From Paracoccaceae bacterium (lineage in GTDB: Bacteria > Pseudomonadota > Alphaproteobacteria > Rhodobacterales > Rhodobacteraceae), in contig JAESQH010000197.1 in the NCBI GenBank assembly GCA_016765235.1, forward strand, positions 1 through 8,127: 8,127 bases of DNA, in the 5' to 3' direction. A program made the position numbers and the translations under genes. The notes under the pieces were generated by a model that was not told the origin of the DNA, ran no database searches, and saw nothing but the letters and a program-made list of their open reading frames with translations. Of this stretch, positions 1 through 6,087 are shown piece after piece; within the stretch, counting starts at the first letter, position 1; the number at the start of each line of letters is the position of its first letter.

Positions 1-36
1 GACGCCAAAGATTTGTTGGTGGAATTTGGCGAATAA
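1..36 (+). CDS. 3' end of an unidentified protein gene (partial)
   Basis: Reading frame 1 from the window edge gives DAKDLLVEFGE followed by TAA. Only eleven residues are visible, so the product cannot be named. The support is modest: an open frame to the edge, a plausible acidic C-terminus, and a strong inverted repeat starting 15 bases after the stop, in the position expected for a terminator. A 7-bp inverted repeat (3-9 and 25-31, 15-base spacer) lies inside this stretch. The other two plus frames give less protein-like tails. Confidence 0.4.
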   Translation, partial: DAKDLLVEFGE

Positions 37-50
37 CGCCCTTGAATGAA

Positions 51-81
51 GGTTGCTACGCGGGTGGCCCGCGTAGCAACC
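51..81. terminator. Perfect 14-bp inverted repeat between convergent genes, likely bidirectional terminator
   Basis: Positions 51-64 are exactly complementary to 68-81, leaving a 3-base loop (65-67). The stem is GC-rich near the loop. It lies between the stop of the plus-strand partial gene (36) and the minus-strand membrane protein gene, whose stop codon (56-58) and last eight codons fall inside the hairpin. Neither side has a real T-run, so the repeat itself is certain but its role as an intrinsic terminator is inferred from position and stability. Confidence 0.6.
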
Positions 82-532
82 GGACGATCATTGTGAAACT
101 ACCCGGCATCCCTGCGATGAAAACAACGAATCCGTAATACCAGATGCTACCTGCAAGGCGGTCCTCCGCATACGACGCGACAAAGTCGATTTTGCCGTAG
201 GTGGACGCGGTGATGCCGATAATTGCGACGCTCGCAAATATCGCGAGATGCAGGATGCCCCAACGCGGGCGTTTGGTCAGCATTACATGCGAAAAGACCG
301 CGAGCAGTGCGCCAACCCCGATGCCTAGATAAGTGGTGCTGCCAGACCAGAGCGGATGCGCGCCAAGCTGTGGCCAAAGCTCAACCCAATGCGCGCTTAG
401 TAACGCGAGGCTGATCGCGAGCAGGGATATTGTAAACTGGATATGTTGTGTTTTCACGGCCGCACCATTAGGTTTTGAACTGCCGATAACTGTGGCCCAC
501 GTGCCGTCGGTAGGCAAGCCGGACGGGATCAT
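56..532 (-). CDS. Hypothetical four-helix inner-membrane protein
   Basis: I do not recognise the family of this 158-residue protein. Hydrophobic segments are visible at roughly residues 32-50, 66-85, 91-110 and 129-150, with basic residues between helices 2 and 3 (KRPR, 87-90) and at the C-terminus (RLLR, 151-154). This predicts a small polytopic inner-membrane protein. No catalytic or metal-binding motif is evident. The ATG at 532 is preceded by a weak ACGGAA ribosome-binding sequence. An alternative GTG at 457 would remove a polar 25-residue leader and begin just before helix 1, but it lacks a clear Shine-Dalgarno, so I keep the longer form with some doubt. The gene stands alone: it converges on the partial gene at the left edge and is divergent from tRNA-Gly. 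The reading frame ends inside a strong hairpin. Confidence 0.65.
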   Translation of the reverse strand: MIPSGLPTDGTWATVIGSSKPNGAAVKTQHIQFTISLLAISLALLSAHWVELWPQLGAHPLWSGSTTYLGIGVGALLAVFSHVMLTKRPRWGILHLAIFASVAIIGITASTYGKIDFVASYAEDRLAGSIWYYGFVVFIAGMPGSFTMIVRLLRGPPA

Positions 533-586
533 ATTTCCGTGAAATACACCGGTTCGAAAAACTTATCCCACCCCGCGATTTACCCC

Positions 587-616
587 TTGTGTATCCCTTT
601 TGATTTCGTATATATC
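587..616 (+). promoter_or_regulatory. Probable sigma-70-type promoter of tRNA-Gly
   Basis: TTGTGT (587-592) and TATATC (611-616) are separated by 18 bases and would start transcription about ten bases before the mature tRNA at 633. A register using TATATA (609-614) gives a 16-base spacer. The match is reasonable, and the context upstream of a stand-alone tRNA fits. Confidence 0.5.
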
Positions 617-632
617 GGCCTCACTTAAGGAG

Positions 633-707
633 GCGGGCGTAGCTCAGTGGTAGAGCACTTCGTTGCCAACGAAGATGTCGAGAGTTCGAATCTCTTCGCC
701 CGCTCCA
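633..707 (+). tRNA. tRNA-Gly (anticodon GCC)
   Basis: The full cloverleaf can be drawn by eye. The acceptor stem GCGGGCG (633-639) pairs with CGCCCGC (697-703). The D-arm is AGCTCAGTGGTAGAGC, and the anticodon stem CTTCG/CGAAG encloses the loop TTGCCAA with anticodon GCC at 665-667. The T-arm carries GTTCGAATC. Discriminator T704 is followed by an encoded CCA (705-707). It decodes GGC and GGU glycine codons. No clear Rho-independent terminator follows, only a short T-run at 709-712. Confidence 0.97.
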
Positions 708-973
708 GTTTTCCTAAAATTTGACGGATTGCCAAACGAAGTGAATTTGCTTCGGTGTCTGGGTATTGTGAATTCCCATCGAGTTTAGCACTCAAAGCCG
801 ATGTTCCTGCGGAAATGTAACTGGATTTTTTGATTCAACCGGGTGATTTGCGTGCTCATGCGGCTTTAGCTTCAACGACCCTCGACTTGAAATTTCCGTA
901 TTTGGTGATACGGTCTTAGATATAATTGCATTTTCTCCGCTTTAGTTTTTCATAGTGCAGGTGAGTAAACCCA
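708..973 (+). other. Intergenic region and leader upstream of cfa
   Basis: These 266 AT-rich bases lie between tRNA-Gly and cfa. No reading frame of credible length is present on either strand. The last part holds the probable cfa promoter with a dyad (896-926) and the cfa ribosome-binding site AGGTGA (959-964). A weak stem (CGAAG/CTTCG near 739-756) follows the tRNA. I see no repeat of the tRNA 3' end here. Confidence 0.6.
896..926 (+). promoter_or_regulatory. Probable cfa promoter with overlapping dyad (possible operator)
   Basis: A perfect -10 hexamer TATAAT sits at 921-926, about 47 bases before the cfa ATG. No good -35 hexamer lies at the usual distance: 898-903 reads GTATTT. Instead the -35 zone is occupied by a perfect 6-bp inverted repeat, CCGTAT (896-901) and ATACGG (908-913), with a 6-base spacer. 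A good -10, a poor -35 and a dyad on the -35 fit an activator- or repressor-controlled promoter, or an alternative sigma factor. The regulator is unknown. Confidence 0.45.
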
Positions 974-2107
974 ATGGATGCGCGGCAAAAAATTGTTGAA
1001 ATATTGGATATCGCTGACATCAAAATCAATGGTGATCGTGCCCATGATATAATGGTGACTGATGACCGCGTGTATGAACGGTGGCTATACCGGTCTTCAT
1101 TGGGGTTCGGCGAATCCTATATGGACGGTTGGTGGAGCGCGCGGGCGCTGGATGAAACGACGCATCATTTGTTTCTGAATATGCCAGCAGTTCGGGCCAG
1201 ATTGAAATTGGATGTACCGTCCATAAAACTTGTGGCCTCGTCTTGGATCAGAAACCGGCAAACAAAACACCGCTCTCTTCAAGTCGTCGAAAAACACTAC
1301 GATATCGGCAATGATCTTTATGAACATATGCTGGGCAGCACGATGCAGTATTCATGTGCTTATTGGGCGAATGGCGCCTTGGACTTGAAACAGGCGCAAC
1401 TGGATAAACTTGATTTGATTGCTGCGAAACTCAAGCTGTCGCCGGGCATGTCTGTTCTTGAAATCGGGTGCGGGTGGGGTGGTTTGGCGGCCCACCTCTC
1501 AAAATACTACGGTGTCAGAGTGGTAGGTTTAACGATTTCTAAAGAACAACTGAAATACGCGAAGGCGCACTTTAGTGATCCGGACGTTGAGTTTTTGTTA
1601 AAAGACTACCGGGAATATAATGCCGAACCTTTTGATCGTGTGGTTTCCGTCGGGATGTTGGAGCACGTCTGGCATAAGAATTTTCGGGTTTACATGGAAT
1701 GCATAAATCGAATGCTGACAGATGACGGTATTTGTTTGATCCATTCGATCGGAAACGCGATTACCCAACAGATTTCCGACCCTTGGATTGATAAATACAT
1801 TTTTCCCAACGGCATGTTGCCCTCTGCCAAACAGATCGTAAACGCTATTGTCGAGCCGATGGTTGTGGAGGACTGGCATAATTTTGGCGAGAGTTACGAC
1901 AAGACGCTGTGTGCATGGCACGAACGGTTTGTCGAGGCATGGCCGAGGCTGAAAGCGTCCGGGAAATATGACGACAGATTTTACAGAATGTGGGAATATT
2001 ACCTATTGTCCTGCGCCGGAAATTTTCGATCAAATAAACGCGCACAATTGTGGCAAATTGTGTTGTCCAAATCAGGTGTTTCTGGCGGATATGCGCCCGT
2101 GCGATAG
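974..2107 (+). CDS. cfa: Cyclopropane-fatty-acyl-phospholipid synthase
   Basis: This 377-residue SAM-dependent enzyme adds a methylene group across the cis double bond of unsaturated acyl chains in membrane phospholipids, acting at the inner membrane surface. The E. coli enzyme is 382 residues. After an N-terminal helical domain (about 1-100) come the family signature KHYDIGNDLY (107-116), SCAYW (127-131), the SAM-binding loop VLEIGCGWGG (161-170), GMLEHV (227-232), WIDKYIFPNG (271-280) and the terminal CAGNFR (347-352). Residues matching the E. coli active-site set are visible at C128, E230, H257 and Y308, so it should be active. The ATG at 974 has AGGTGA nine bases upstream. The gene is monocistronic, and its last 109 bp overlap the antisense acetyltransferase gene. 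Its AT-richness (hand counts of 22-24 G+C in 60 bases at 1261-1320 and 1501-1560) contrasts with recJ and suggests relaxed composition or transfer. A role in membrane stress adaptation is likely from the family. Confidence 0.95.
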   Translation: MDARQKIVEILDIADIKINGDRAHDIMVTDDRVYERWLYRSSLGFGESYMDGWWSARALDETTHHLFLNMPAVRARLKLDVPSIKLVASSWIRNRQTKHRSLQVVEKHYDIGNDLYEHMLGSTMQYSCAYWANGALDLKQAQLDKLDLIAAKLKLSPGMSVLEIGCGWGGLAAHLSKYYGVRVVGLTISKEQLKYAKAHFSDPDVEFLLKDYREYNAEPFDRVVSVGMLEHVWHKNFRVYMECINRMLTDDGICLIHSIGNAITQQISDPWIDKYIFPNGMLPSAKQIVNAIVEPMVVEDWHNFGESYDKTLCAWHERFVEAWPRLKASGKYDDRFYRMWEYYLLSCAGNFRSNKRAQLWQIVLSKSGVSGGYAPVR

Positions 2108-2655
2108 ACGTTCATTGGCATCCAGCTTTCGGTCGTCAGGCAATAACACCGCCACCTCTGCGGGCTACCACCGAGGTTTATATCTGCTTCATGTGTAAAC
2201 ATTGCACCAAGTCGTATCGTTGCGCTTTGCGAGCGGTGATTGGTTGGCGCGATGTGGAACCATGCCTCGCTCGCTTGCTCGAAAAGATGTTTTAAAGTAA
2301 GCCGCTTCACCAGTCGGTTTGTTCCGCCACCCCAGTGGTCGCGCTCAAGAAATGTGAACCCGATTGAGAGGCGTGCAGGTGCGTTTGTATCTGTATAATA
2401 GGCTGTACACCCGATGATACGGTCTGCCTTGTCGCGAATTGCCAGCGCGGCGTCGGACCCGAGTAGCATGTCAAAATAGGGGTCGAATTCTGCACGCTCA
2501 TACCGATTGCTTGCGGGGTGCCCCGCCCAAATCATGGGGTCGCTGGCCGCCTCTGCCAATGCAGCGCGATCTGTTTCAAGCAGGGGCGATATCGTTAGCC
2601 CGTCGCCGTGCAGAGACGGTTGTGGATCGAACTCGGAAGGAAAATTGAAAGCCAC
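1999..2655 (-). CDS. GNAT-family N-acetyltransferase (RimJ/RimL-like) with C-terminal extension
   Basis: This 218-residue protein resembles the RimJ/RimL-type branch of GNAT acetyltransferases, which move an acetyl group from acetyl-CoA to an amine; the substrate here is unknown. Visible features are an N-terminal strand LHGDGLTISPL (15-25), a helix with ASDPMIWAGHP (37-47), the central strands RIIGCTAYY (79-87) and LSIGFTFL (96-103), the acetyl-CoA loop region DHWGGGTNR (106-114), and AWFHIAPTNHRSQSATIRLG (131-150). The last element is the typical late GNAT motif in which N139 and the following helix precede the final strands. The start is a GTG at 2655 with AGAGGT about seven bases upstream. 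The recognisable fold ends near residue 178. Residues from about 183 onward are encoded antisense to the 3' end of cfa and look like read-through beyond a lost stop codon. The family call is firm; the specificity is not. Confidence 0.85.
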   Translation of the reverse strand: MAFNFPSEFDPQPSLHGDGLTISPLLETDRAALAEAASDPMIWAGHPASNRYERAEFDPYFDMLLGSDAALAIRDKADRIIGCTAYYTDTNAPARLSIGFTFLERDHWGGGTNRLVKRLTLKHLFEQASEAWFHIAPTNHRSQSATIRLGAMFTHEADINLGGSPQRWRCYCLTTESWMPMNVYRTGAYPPETPDLDNTICHNCARLFDRKFPAQDNR

Positions 2656-2941
2656 AGCGATACCTCTTTTTCGATAATTGCAACGATTTAGGTTAATTTA
2701 TCACGATCCCAAATCACTCCAAAATAATGCATCCGTTTACACAAATTGCAACTGTCGTGACGGGCCTATAAAACTTGGGCTGACGCTGAAACTGGTCGAG
2801 ATTATCAATTCCAAACATCTGGACGCCATTACCGGGTATGACAGCGATGTAGCCAAATCAGAAATAGCGAAGTGGGGATGTCACTGGTCTACAACCAAAG
2901 GTCCACCAAAACGTTGATAATTTCGGGAGATAATCAGAGAG
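2656..2941. other. AT-rich intergenic stretch with one doubtful reading frame
   Basis: This gap of 286 bases lies between the acetyltransferase start and the 3' end of tRNA-Glu. Its left edge must carry the acetyltransferase promoter and leader; AGAGGT is visible on the minus strand just upstream of the GTG. A plus-strand frame (2678-2917, TTG start, 79 codons) contains LGLTLKLVEIINSK and ends in TTKGPPKR. It has no Shine-Dalgarno, no internal ATG and no family I recognise. It could be chance or the remnant of a decayed gene, so I do not call it as a CDS. No clear terminator for tRNA-Glu is visible. Confidence 0.5.
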
Positions 2942-3016
2942 TGGTACGCCCTAGGGGAGTCGAACCCCTCTTTCCAGGATGAAAACCTAGCGTCCTAACC
3001 GATAGACGAAGGGCGC
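2942..3016 (-). tRNA. tRNA-Glu (anticodon TTC)
   Basis: On the minus strand the acceptor stem GCGCCCT pairs with AGGGCGT. The first pair is a G1-U72 wobble in this reading. The D-arm is GTCTATCGGTTAGGAC. The anticodon stem CTAGG/CCTGG, with one G-U pair, encloses TTTTCAT, placing TTC at the anticodon. The T-arm AGGGG-TTCGACT-CCCCT is perfect, and an encoded CCA ends the gene (2942-2944). The 75-base total and all arm lengths fit. It decodes GAA and GAG, and charged tRNA-Glu is also the precursor of tetrapyrroles in organisms using the C5 route. It follows recJ by 79 bases on the same strand. Confidence 0.96.
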
Positions 3017-3037
3017 GCACCGCTCTCTGTGAGGGGG

Positions 3038-3066
3038 CTTTTACGGATTCGGATTGGAGTCTGCAA
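3038..3066 (-). promoter_or_regulatory. Probable tRNA-Glu promoter
   Basis: On the minus strand TTGCAG (3061-3066) and TAAAAG (3038-3043) are separated by exactly 17 bases, placing the transcription start roughly 15 bases before the tRNA 5' end. This would let tRNA-Glu be expressed independently of the recJ operon, although read-through from recJ remains possible. Confidence 0.5.
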
Positions 3067-3080
3067 GAGGGTATTTGCAG
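3061..3080. repeat. 6-bp inverted repeat between recJ and tRNA-Glu
   Basis: CTGCAA (3061-3066) and TTGCAG (3075-3080) are perfect complements around an 8-base spacer. The arm at 3061-3066 coincides with the proposed -35 of tRNA-Glu. It begins 15 bases after the recJ stop. With no T-run it is a poor terminator; it could be a weak 3' stem for recJ mRNA or chance. Confidence 0.4.
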
Positions 3081-3095
3081 TTTGGCGCGGTTTTT

Positions 3096-4844
3096 TCACC
3101 CCGCTTTGGCGGCGTCTTCCAGCTTCAGTTTGGCTTTGCGCCGACCACCCCAGTCATCGACCTCTAATCGGCCTGCGAAATGGAACGATTGGCCGCTGTG
3201 GTTTTCCAGTATCGGGCCGAGATCTGACTCGAATGCACGAAACGCGATGGCGTCGATTTTGCCGCCGCCGCCATCCGTCAGGGTTAAGCGCAAGTGGCTG
3301 TCCCCTGCGCGTTTGGCAAACGATATGCGGGTGGAGGCCAGTGCGAAACGCGGCGCGGGCGATGATGCGCCAAACGGGCCGGCTTGTTCCAGATTTTCGA
3401 TTAACTCTACGCTGGCACCGGCGGGTGAAATCAGCCCGTCGATCCGCAAATCGGAGGGGCCAGCATTGGCGGAGCCTTGCTTTTCCAGCAGCTCCGTCAG
3501 GCGTTCCATTGCGGCGTCGAGTTTGTCGATTGATATGGTCAGACCTGCGGCCATTTTGTGTCCGCCGCCTTTCAGTAACAGGCCTTCACGGGTCATCGTG
3601 GCGATGGCGCTGCCAAGGTCTACGCCGTTGACCGATCGCCCTGATCCTTTGCCCTCACCGCCATCAATCCCAATGACAACCGCGGGGCGGTTGAAGGCTT
3701 CTTTCAGGCGCGACGCAACGATACCAACGACACCGGGATGCCAGCCATCGGCGGCGGCCCAGACGAGCCCGCGTTCAACGCCGCGTTCCTCGGCTTGTTC
3801 GGTCGCTTGGGCTTGCACCGTGGCCTCGATGTCGCGGCGCTCGGTGTTTAGGGCATCGAGGCGTTCGGCCAAGGCTTCGGCCTCGGATGGGTCGTTTGTG
3901 GCCAGCAGGCGCGCGCCAAGATCAGCGGCCCCGACGCGACCACCGGCGTTGATGCGGGGGCCAAGCAAATAGCCGAGGTGATAGGAACTTGGCGCGGAGT
4001 TCATGCGTGCAACATCGGATAGGGCCACGAGGCCTACGCGATTGCGATTTGCCATAACGCTTAGGCCTTGGCGAACGAGGGCGCGGTTAAAGCCGATAAG
4101 GGGGGCGACATCGGCGACGGTGGCAAGGGCCACGAGGTCCAGCATGGCGATCAGGTCGGGGCCCGTTTCGCCCCGGTTTCGAAGGGTGCGGTTAGCGGAG
4201 GCCAGCAGCAAAAACACCACAGCGGCGGCGCATAGATATGACAGATCACCGGTTTCGTCTTGGCGATTGGGGTTCACCACAGCGACGGCGTCGGGCAAGG
4301 TTTCGCCGCCTTGGTGGTGGTCCAGAACGATCACGTCTATGCCTGCGGCTTTGATCGGGTCATGGCTTAGCGTGCCGCAATCGACAGTGATAATCAGGTC
4401 GTGCTCGCGCCCCAACATCGCCATTGCCTCATCATTGGGGCCGTAACCTTCATCGATGCGGTCGGGGATATAGAGCGTGGCGTTGATGCCGCGTTCGCGC
4501 AGCCAGACGATCAGCAATGCGGCTGATGCACCTCCATCCACATCGTAATCCGCGAAGATCGCGATGCGTTGTTTTTGGTCCACCGCTTGCAAGAACCGTT
4601 CCGTCGCTTTGTCCATGTCGATCAGGGTGGAGGGGTTGGGCATCAGTTCCCGCATGCTTGGCGTCAGGTACGCCGCGGCGTCTTCAGGTTGCACGTTGCG
4701 GTTGGCGAGAATTTGCCCCAGAACGGGTGGAAATCCGGTTGCTTGAGATATGGCCAAGCCAAGGCGTTCACTGTCAATTGAAGGACCGATCCAGCGACGG
4801 CCAAGGGCCGAAGTTTCGACGTTCAGGAAGGCGGGTTGGCTCAC
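3096..4844 (-). CDS. recJ: Single-stranded-DNA-specific 5'-3' exonuclease RecJ
   Basis: RecJ degrades single-stranded DNA 5' to 3' in recombination (RecFOR route), mismatch repair and base-excision repair in the cytoplasm. At 582 residues the protein is of normal family length. DHH-domain motifs follow in order: ADYDVDG (98-104, metal ligands D99/D101/D103), ITVDCG (152-157, D155), LDHHQ (174-178) and ATVADVAPL (241-249, D245). GPRINAGGR (295-303) precedes a helical linker. The DHHA1 domain holds WHPGVVGIVASRLK (368-381), GSGRS (400-404) and GGGHKMAAG (427-435), and an OB-fold region occupies about 455-582. All catalytic residues appear intact. The start is a GTG at 4844 with GAAGGGG (4850-4856), which overlaps the stop codon of the small membrane protein gene 10 bases upstream, suggesting translational coupling. 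It is the last protein gene of the operon and is followed by tRNA-Glu. Confidence 0.97.
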   Translation of the reverse strand: MSQPAFLNVETSALGRRWIGPSIDSERLGLAISQATGFPPVLGQILANRNVQPEDAAAYLTPSMRELMPNPSTLIDMDKATERFLQAVDQKQRIAIFADYDVDGGASAALLIVWLRERGINATLYIPDRIDEGYGPNDEAMAMLGREHDLIITVDCGTLSHDPIKAAGIDVIVLDHHQGGETLPDAVAVVNPNRQDETGDLSYLCAAAVVFLLLASANRTLRNRGETGPDLIAMLDLVALATVADVAPLIGFNRALVRQGLSVMANRNRVGLVALSDVARMNSAPSSYHLGYLLGPRINAGGRVGAADLGARLLATNDPSEAEALAERLDALNTERRDIEATVQAQATEQAEERGVERGLVWAAADGWHPGVVGIVASRLKEAFNRPAVVIGIDGGEGKGSGRSVNGVDLGSAIATMTREGLLLKGGGHKMAAGLTISIDKLDAAMERLTELLEKQGSANAGPSDLRIDGLISPAGASVELIENLEQAGPFGASSPAPRFALASTRISFAKRAGDSHLRLTLTDGGGGKIDAIAFRAFESDLGPILENHSGQSFHFAGRLEVDDWGGRRKAKLKLEDAAKAG

Positions 4845-4854
4845 AACTGCCCCT

Positions 4855-5097
4855 TCACTTTTTCAACAGCAATATCGCCAAACGTACTAGCGCCGCGATA
4901 AAGAACGCGCTCGCCAATCCCATCCAAAGCGCAAGGAATACCGTTGGATAGTTTTTGTCGCTGAACAACAACAAGTAGGCGAGAATTATACTTCCGCCCC
5001 AACCTGAAATCCAAAGGTACAAAAGTACAGTCGGGAGTTTTTTCTTGGGCTCCGGTTCAGATTTTCCGGTGTCGTCAGATTTGTTTTGATTTTCCAT
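4855..5097 (-). CDS. Small two-helix membrane protein of unknown function
   Basis: This 80-residue protein has a highly charged, lysine- and glutamate-rich N-terminal 20 residues (SEPEPKKK at 13-20). Two hydrophobic helices follow (about 21-45 and 51-77), with a short acidic/basic turn around SDKNYP (46-51) and a terminal KK. No family is recognised. Its position is strong evidence that it is real: the ATG at 5097 comes one base after the glpX stop, with no good Shine-Dalgarno, so its translation probably depends on glpX. Its own TGA lies inside the ribosome-binding site of recJ. A membrane hairpin topology is likely, with the charged tail probably cytoplasmic. Any link to sugar phosphate metabolism or DNA repair would be pure guesswork. 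Confidence 0.8.
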   Translation of the reverse strand: MENQNKSDDTGKSEPEPKKKLPTVLLYLWISGWGGSIILAYLLLFSDKNYPTVFLALWMGLASAFFIAALVRLAILLLKK

Positions 5098-5098
5098 A

Positions 5099-6073
5099 TC
5101 AGCGGTTCTTCTGTCGATAGAACAAGCGCCGCACGGATCCGGTTTTGGAGCGCATCAGGATGGTCTCCGTTTCCAGATAATCCCCGTCGCGCCGCGCCGC
5201 GGAAACGATGGAGCCGTCGGTGACACCTGTGGCGGCAAAGATCACGTCTTGAGTAACCATTTCGTCACGCGTGTAGATCCTGTTCAGGTCTGTGATGCCT
5301 GCCCTGGCGGCGCGGCCACGTTCGTCGTCGTTGCGGAACAACAGGCGGCCGTACATCTGCCCGCCCATGCATTTAAGCGCGGATGCTGCCAGCACGCCTT
5401 CGGGAGCACCGCCGGAACCCATGTACATGTCGATGCCGGTTTTTTCGGCCTCCGCGCAGTGCATAACACCTGCGACGTCGCCGTCGGTTATCAGGCGGAT
5501 GCGGGCGCCGGTTTCGCGAATTTCGCGCACGATTGCTTCGTGGCGAGGGCGTTCAAGTACGCAGACCATGATGTCGGATGGCTCGCAACCTTTGGCGGCG
5601 GCGAGGGCGTTCACGCGTTCTGTGGGTGTCATGTCCAACGTCACCACATCGGTGGGATACCCCGGACCGATGGCCAGTTTGTCCATGTAAACGTCGGGTG
5701 CGTGCAGCATGGAACCGCGTGGGCCCATGGCGATTACCGTCAAGGCGTTTGGCATGTCTTTGGCCGTCAAGGTCGTGCCTTCCAGCGGATCGAGTGCGAT
5801 GTCCACGCCGGGGCCATTACCTGTGCCAACTTCCTCGCCAATGAAAAGCATAGGGGCTTCGTCGCGTTCGCCTTCGCCAATCACGATCACGCCTGCGATG
5901 TCCAGTTTGTTTAGCTGGGTGCGCATGGCATCGACTGCGGCTTGGTCGGCGGCTTTCTCGTCACCTGCGCCAACTAGTTTGGCGCTGGCGATTGCCGCGG
6001 CCTCGGATACGCGGGCGAGGGCTAGTGAAAGGTTGCGGTCATCAAATGGAGTCAGGTCGGATAATGTTGTCAT
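5099..6073 (-). CDS. glpX: Fructose-1,6-bisphosphatase, class II
   Basis: This enzyme hydrolyses fructose 1,6-bisphosphate to fructose 6-phosphate and phosphate in gluconeogenesis; in some bacteria class II enzymes also act on sedoheptulose bisphosphate. It is 324 residues, against 336 for E. coli GlpX. Family landmarks are GAGDEKAAD (35-43), the metal-binding GEGERDEAPM (66-75), DPLEGTTL (95-102), LITDGDVAG (194-202), GSGGAPEGVLAA (219-230) and FAATGVTDGS (279-288). All expected acidic ligands are present, so it should be active with divalent metal in the cytoplasm. The ATG at 6073 has AGGA eight bases upstream and starts 14 bases after the hom stop. The C-terminus runs to one base before the next ATG. 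I see no second fructose-bisphosphatase or Calvin-cycle gene nearby, so gluconeogenesis is the safest role. Confidence 0.96.
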   Translation of the reverse strand: MTTLSDLTPFDDRNLSLALARVSEAAAIASAKLVGAGDEKAADQAAVDAMRTQLNKLDIAGVIVIGEGERDEAPMLFIGEEVGTGNGPGVDIALDPLEGTTLTAKDMPNALTVIAMGPRGSMLHAPDVYMDKLAIGPGYPTDVVTLDMTPTERVNALAAAKGCEPSDIMVCVLERPRHEAIVREIRETGARIRLITDGDVAGVMHCAEAEKTGIDMYMGSGGAPEGVLAASALKCMGGQMYGRLLFRNDDERGRAARAGITDLNRIYTRDEMVTQDVIFAATGVTDGSIVSAARRDGDYLETETILMRSKTGSVRRLFYRQKNR

Positions 6074-6087
6074 TTTGTATTCCTAAA

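Noticed and set aside
626..633. TAAGGAGG directly before tRNA-Gly, resembling a Shine-Dalgarno
   Set aside because: What follows is a tRNA, not a reading frame; no start codon with a credible protein lies within range.
708..2941. Complete integrated element with tRNA attachment-site duplication
   Set aside because: No repeat of either tRNA 3' end is found at the opposite boundary, and no integrase or transposase is recognisable. Only the weaker hotspot idea is kept.
3082..3972. Long plus-strand open frame (296 codons) opposite recJ
   Set aside because: It is a GC-rich antisense shadow with serine-, proline- and arginine-heavy translation and no family motifs. The minus-strand RecJ frame has every expected motif.
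5249..5914. Plus-strand open frame (221 codons) opposite glpX
   Set aside because: Its histidine-, valine- and phenylalanine-rich translation is typical of antisense codons. GlpX on the other strand is complete and unmistakable.
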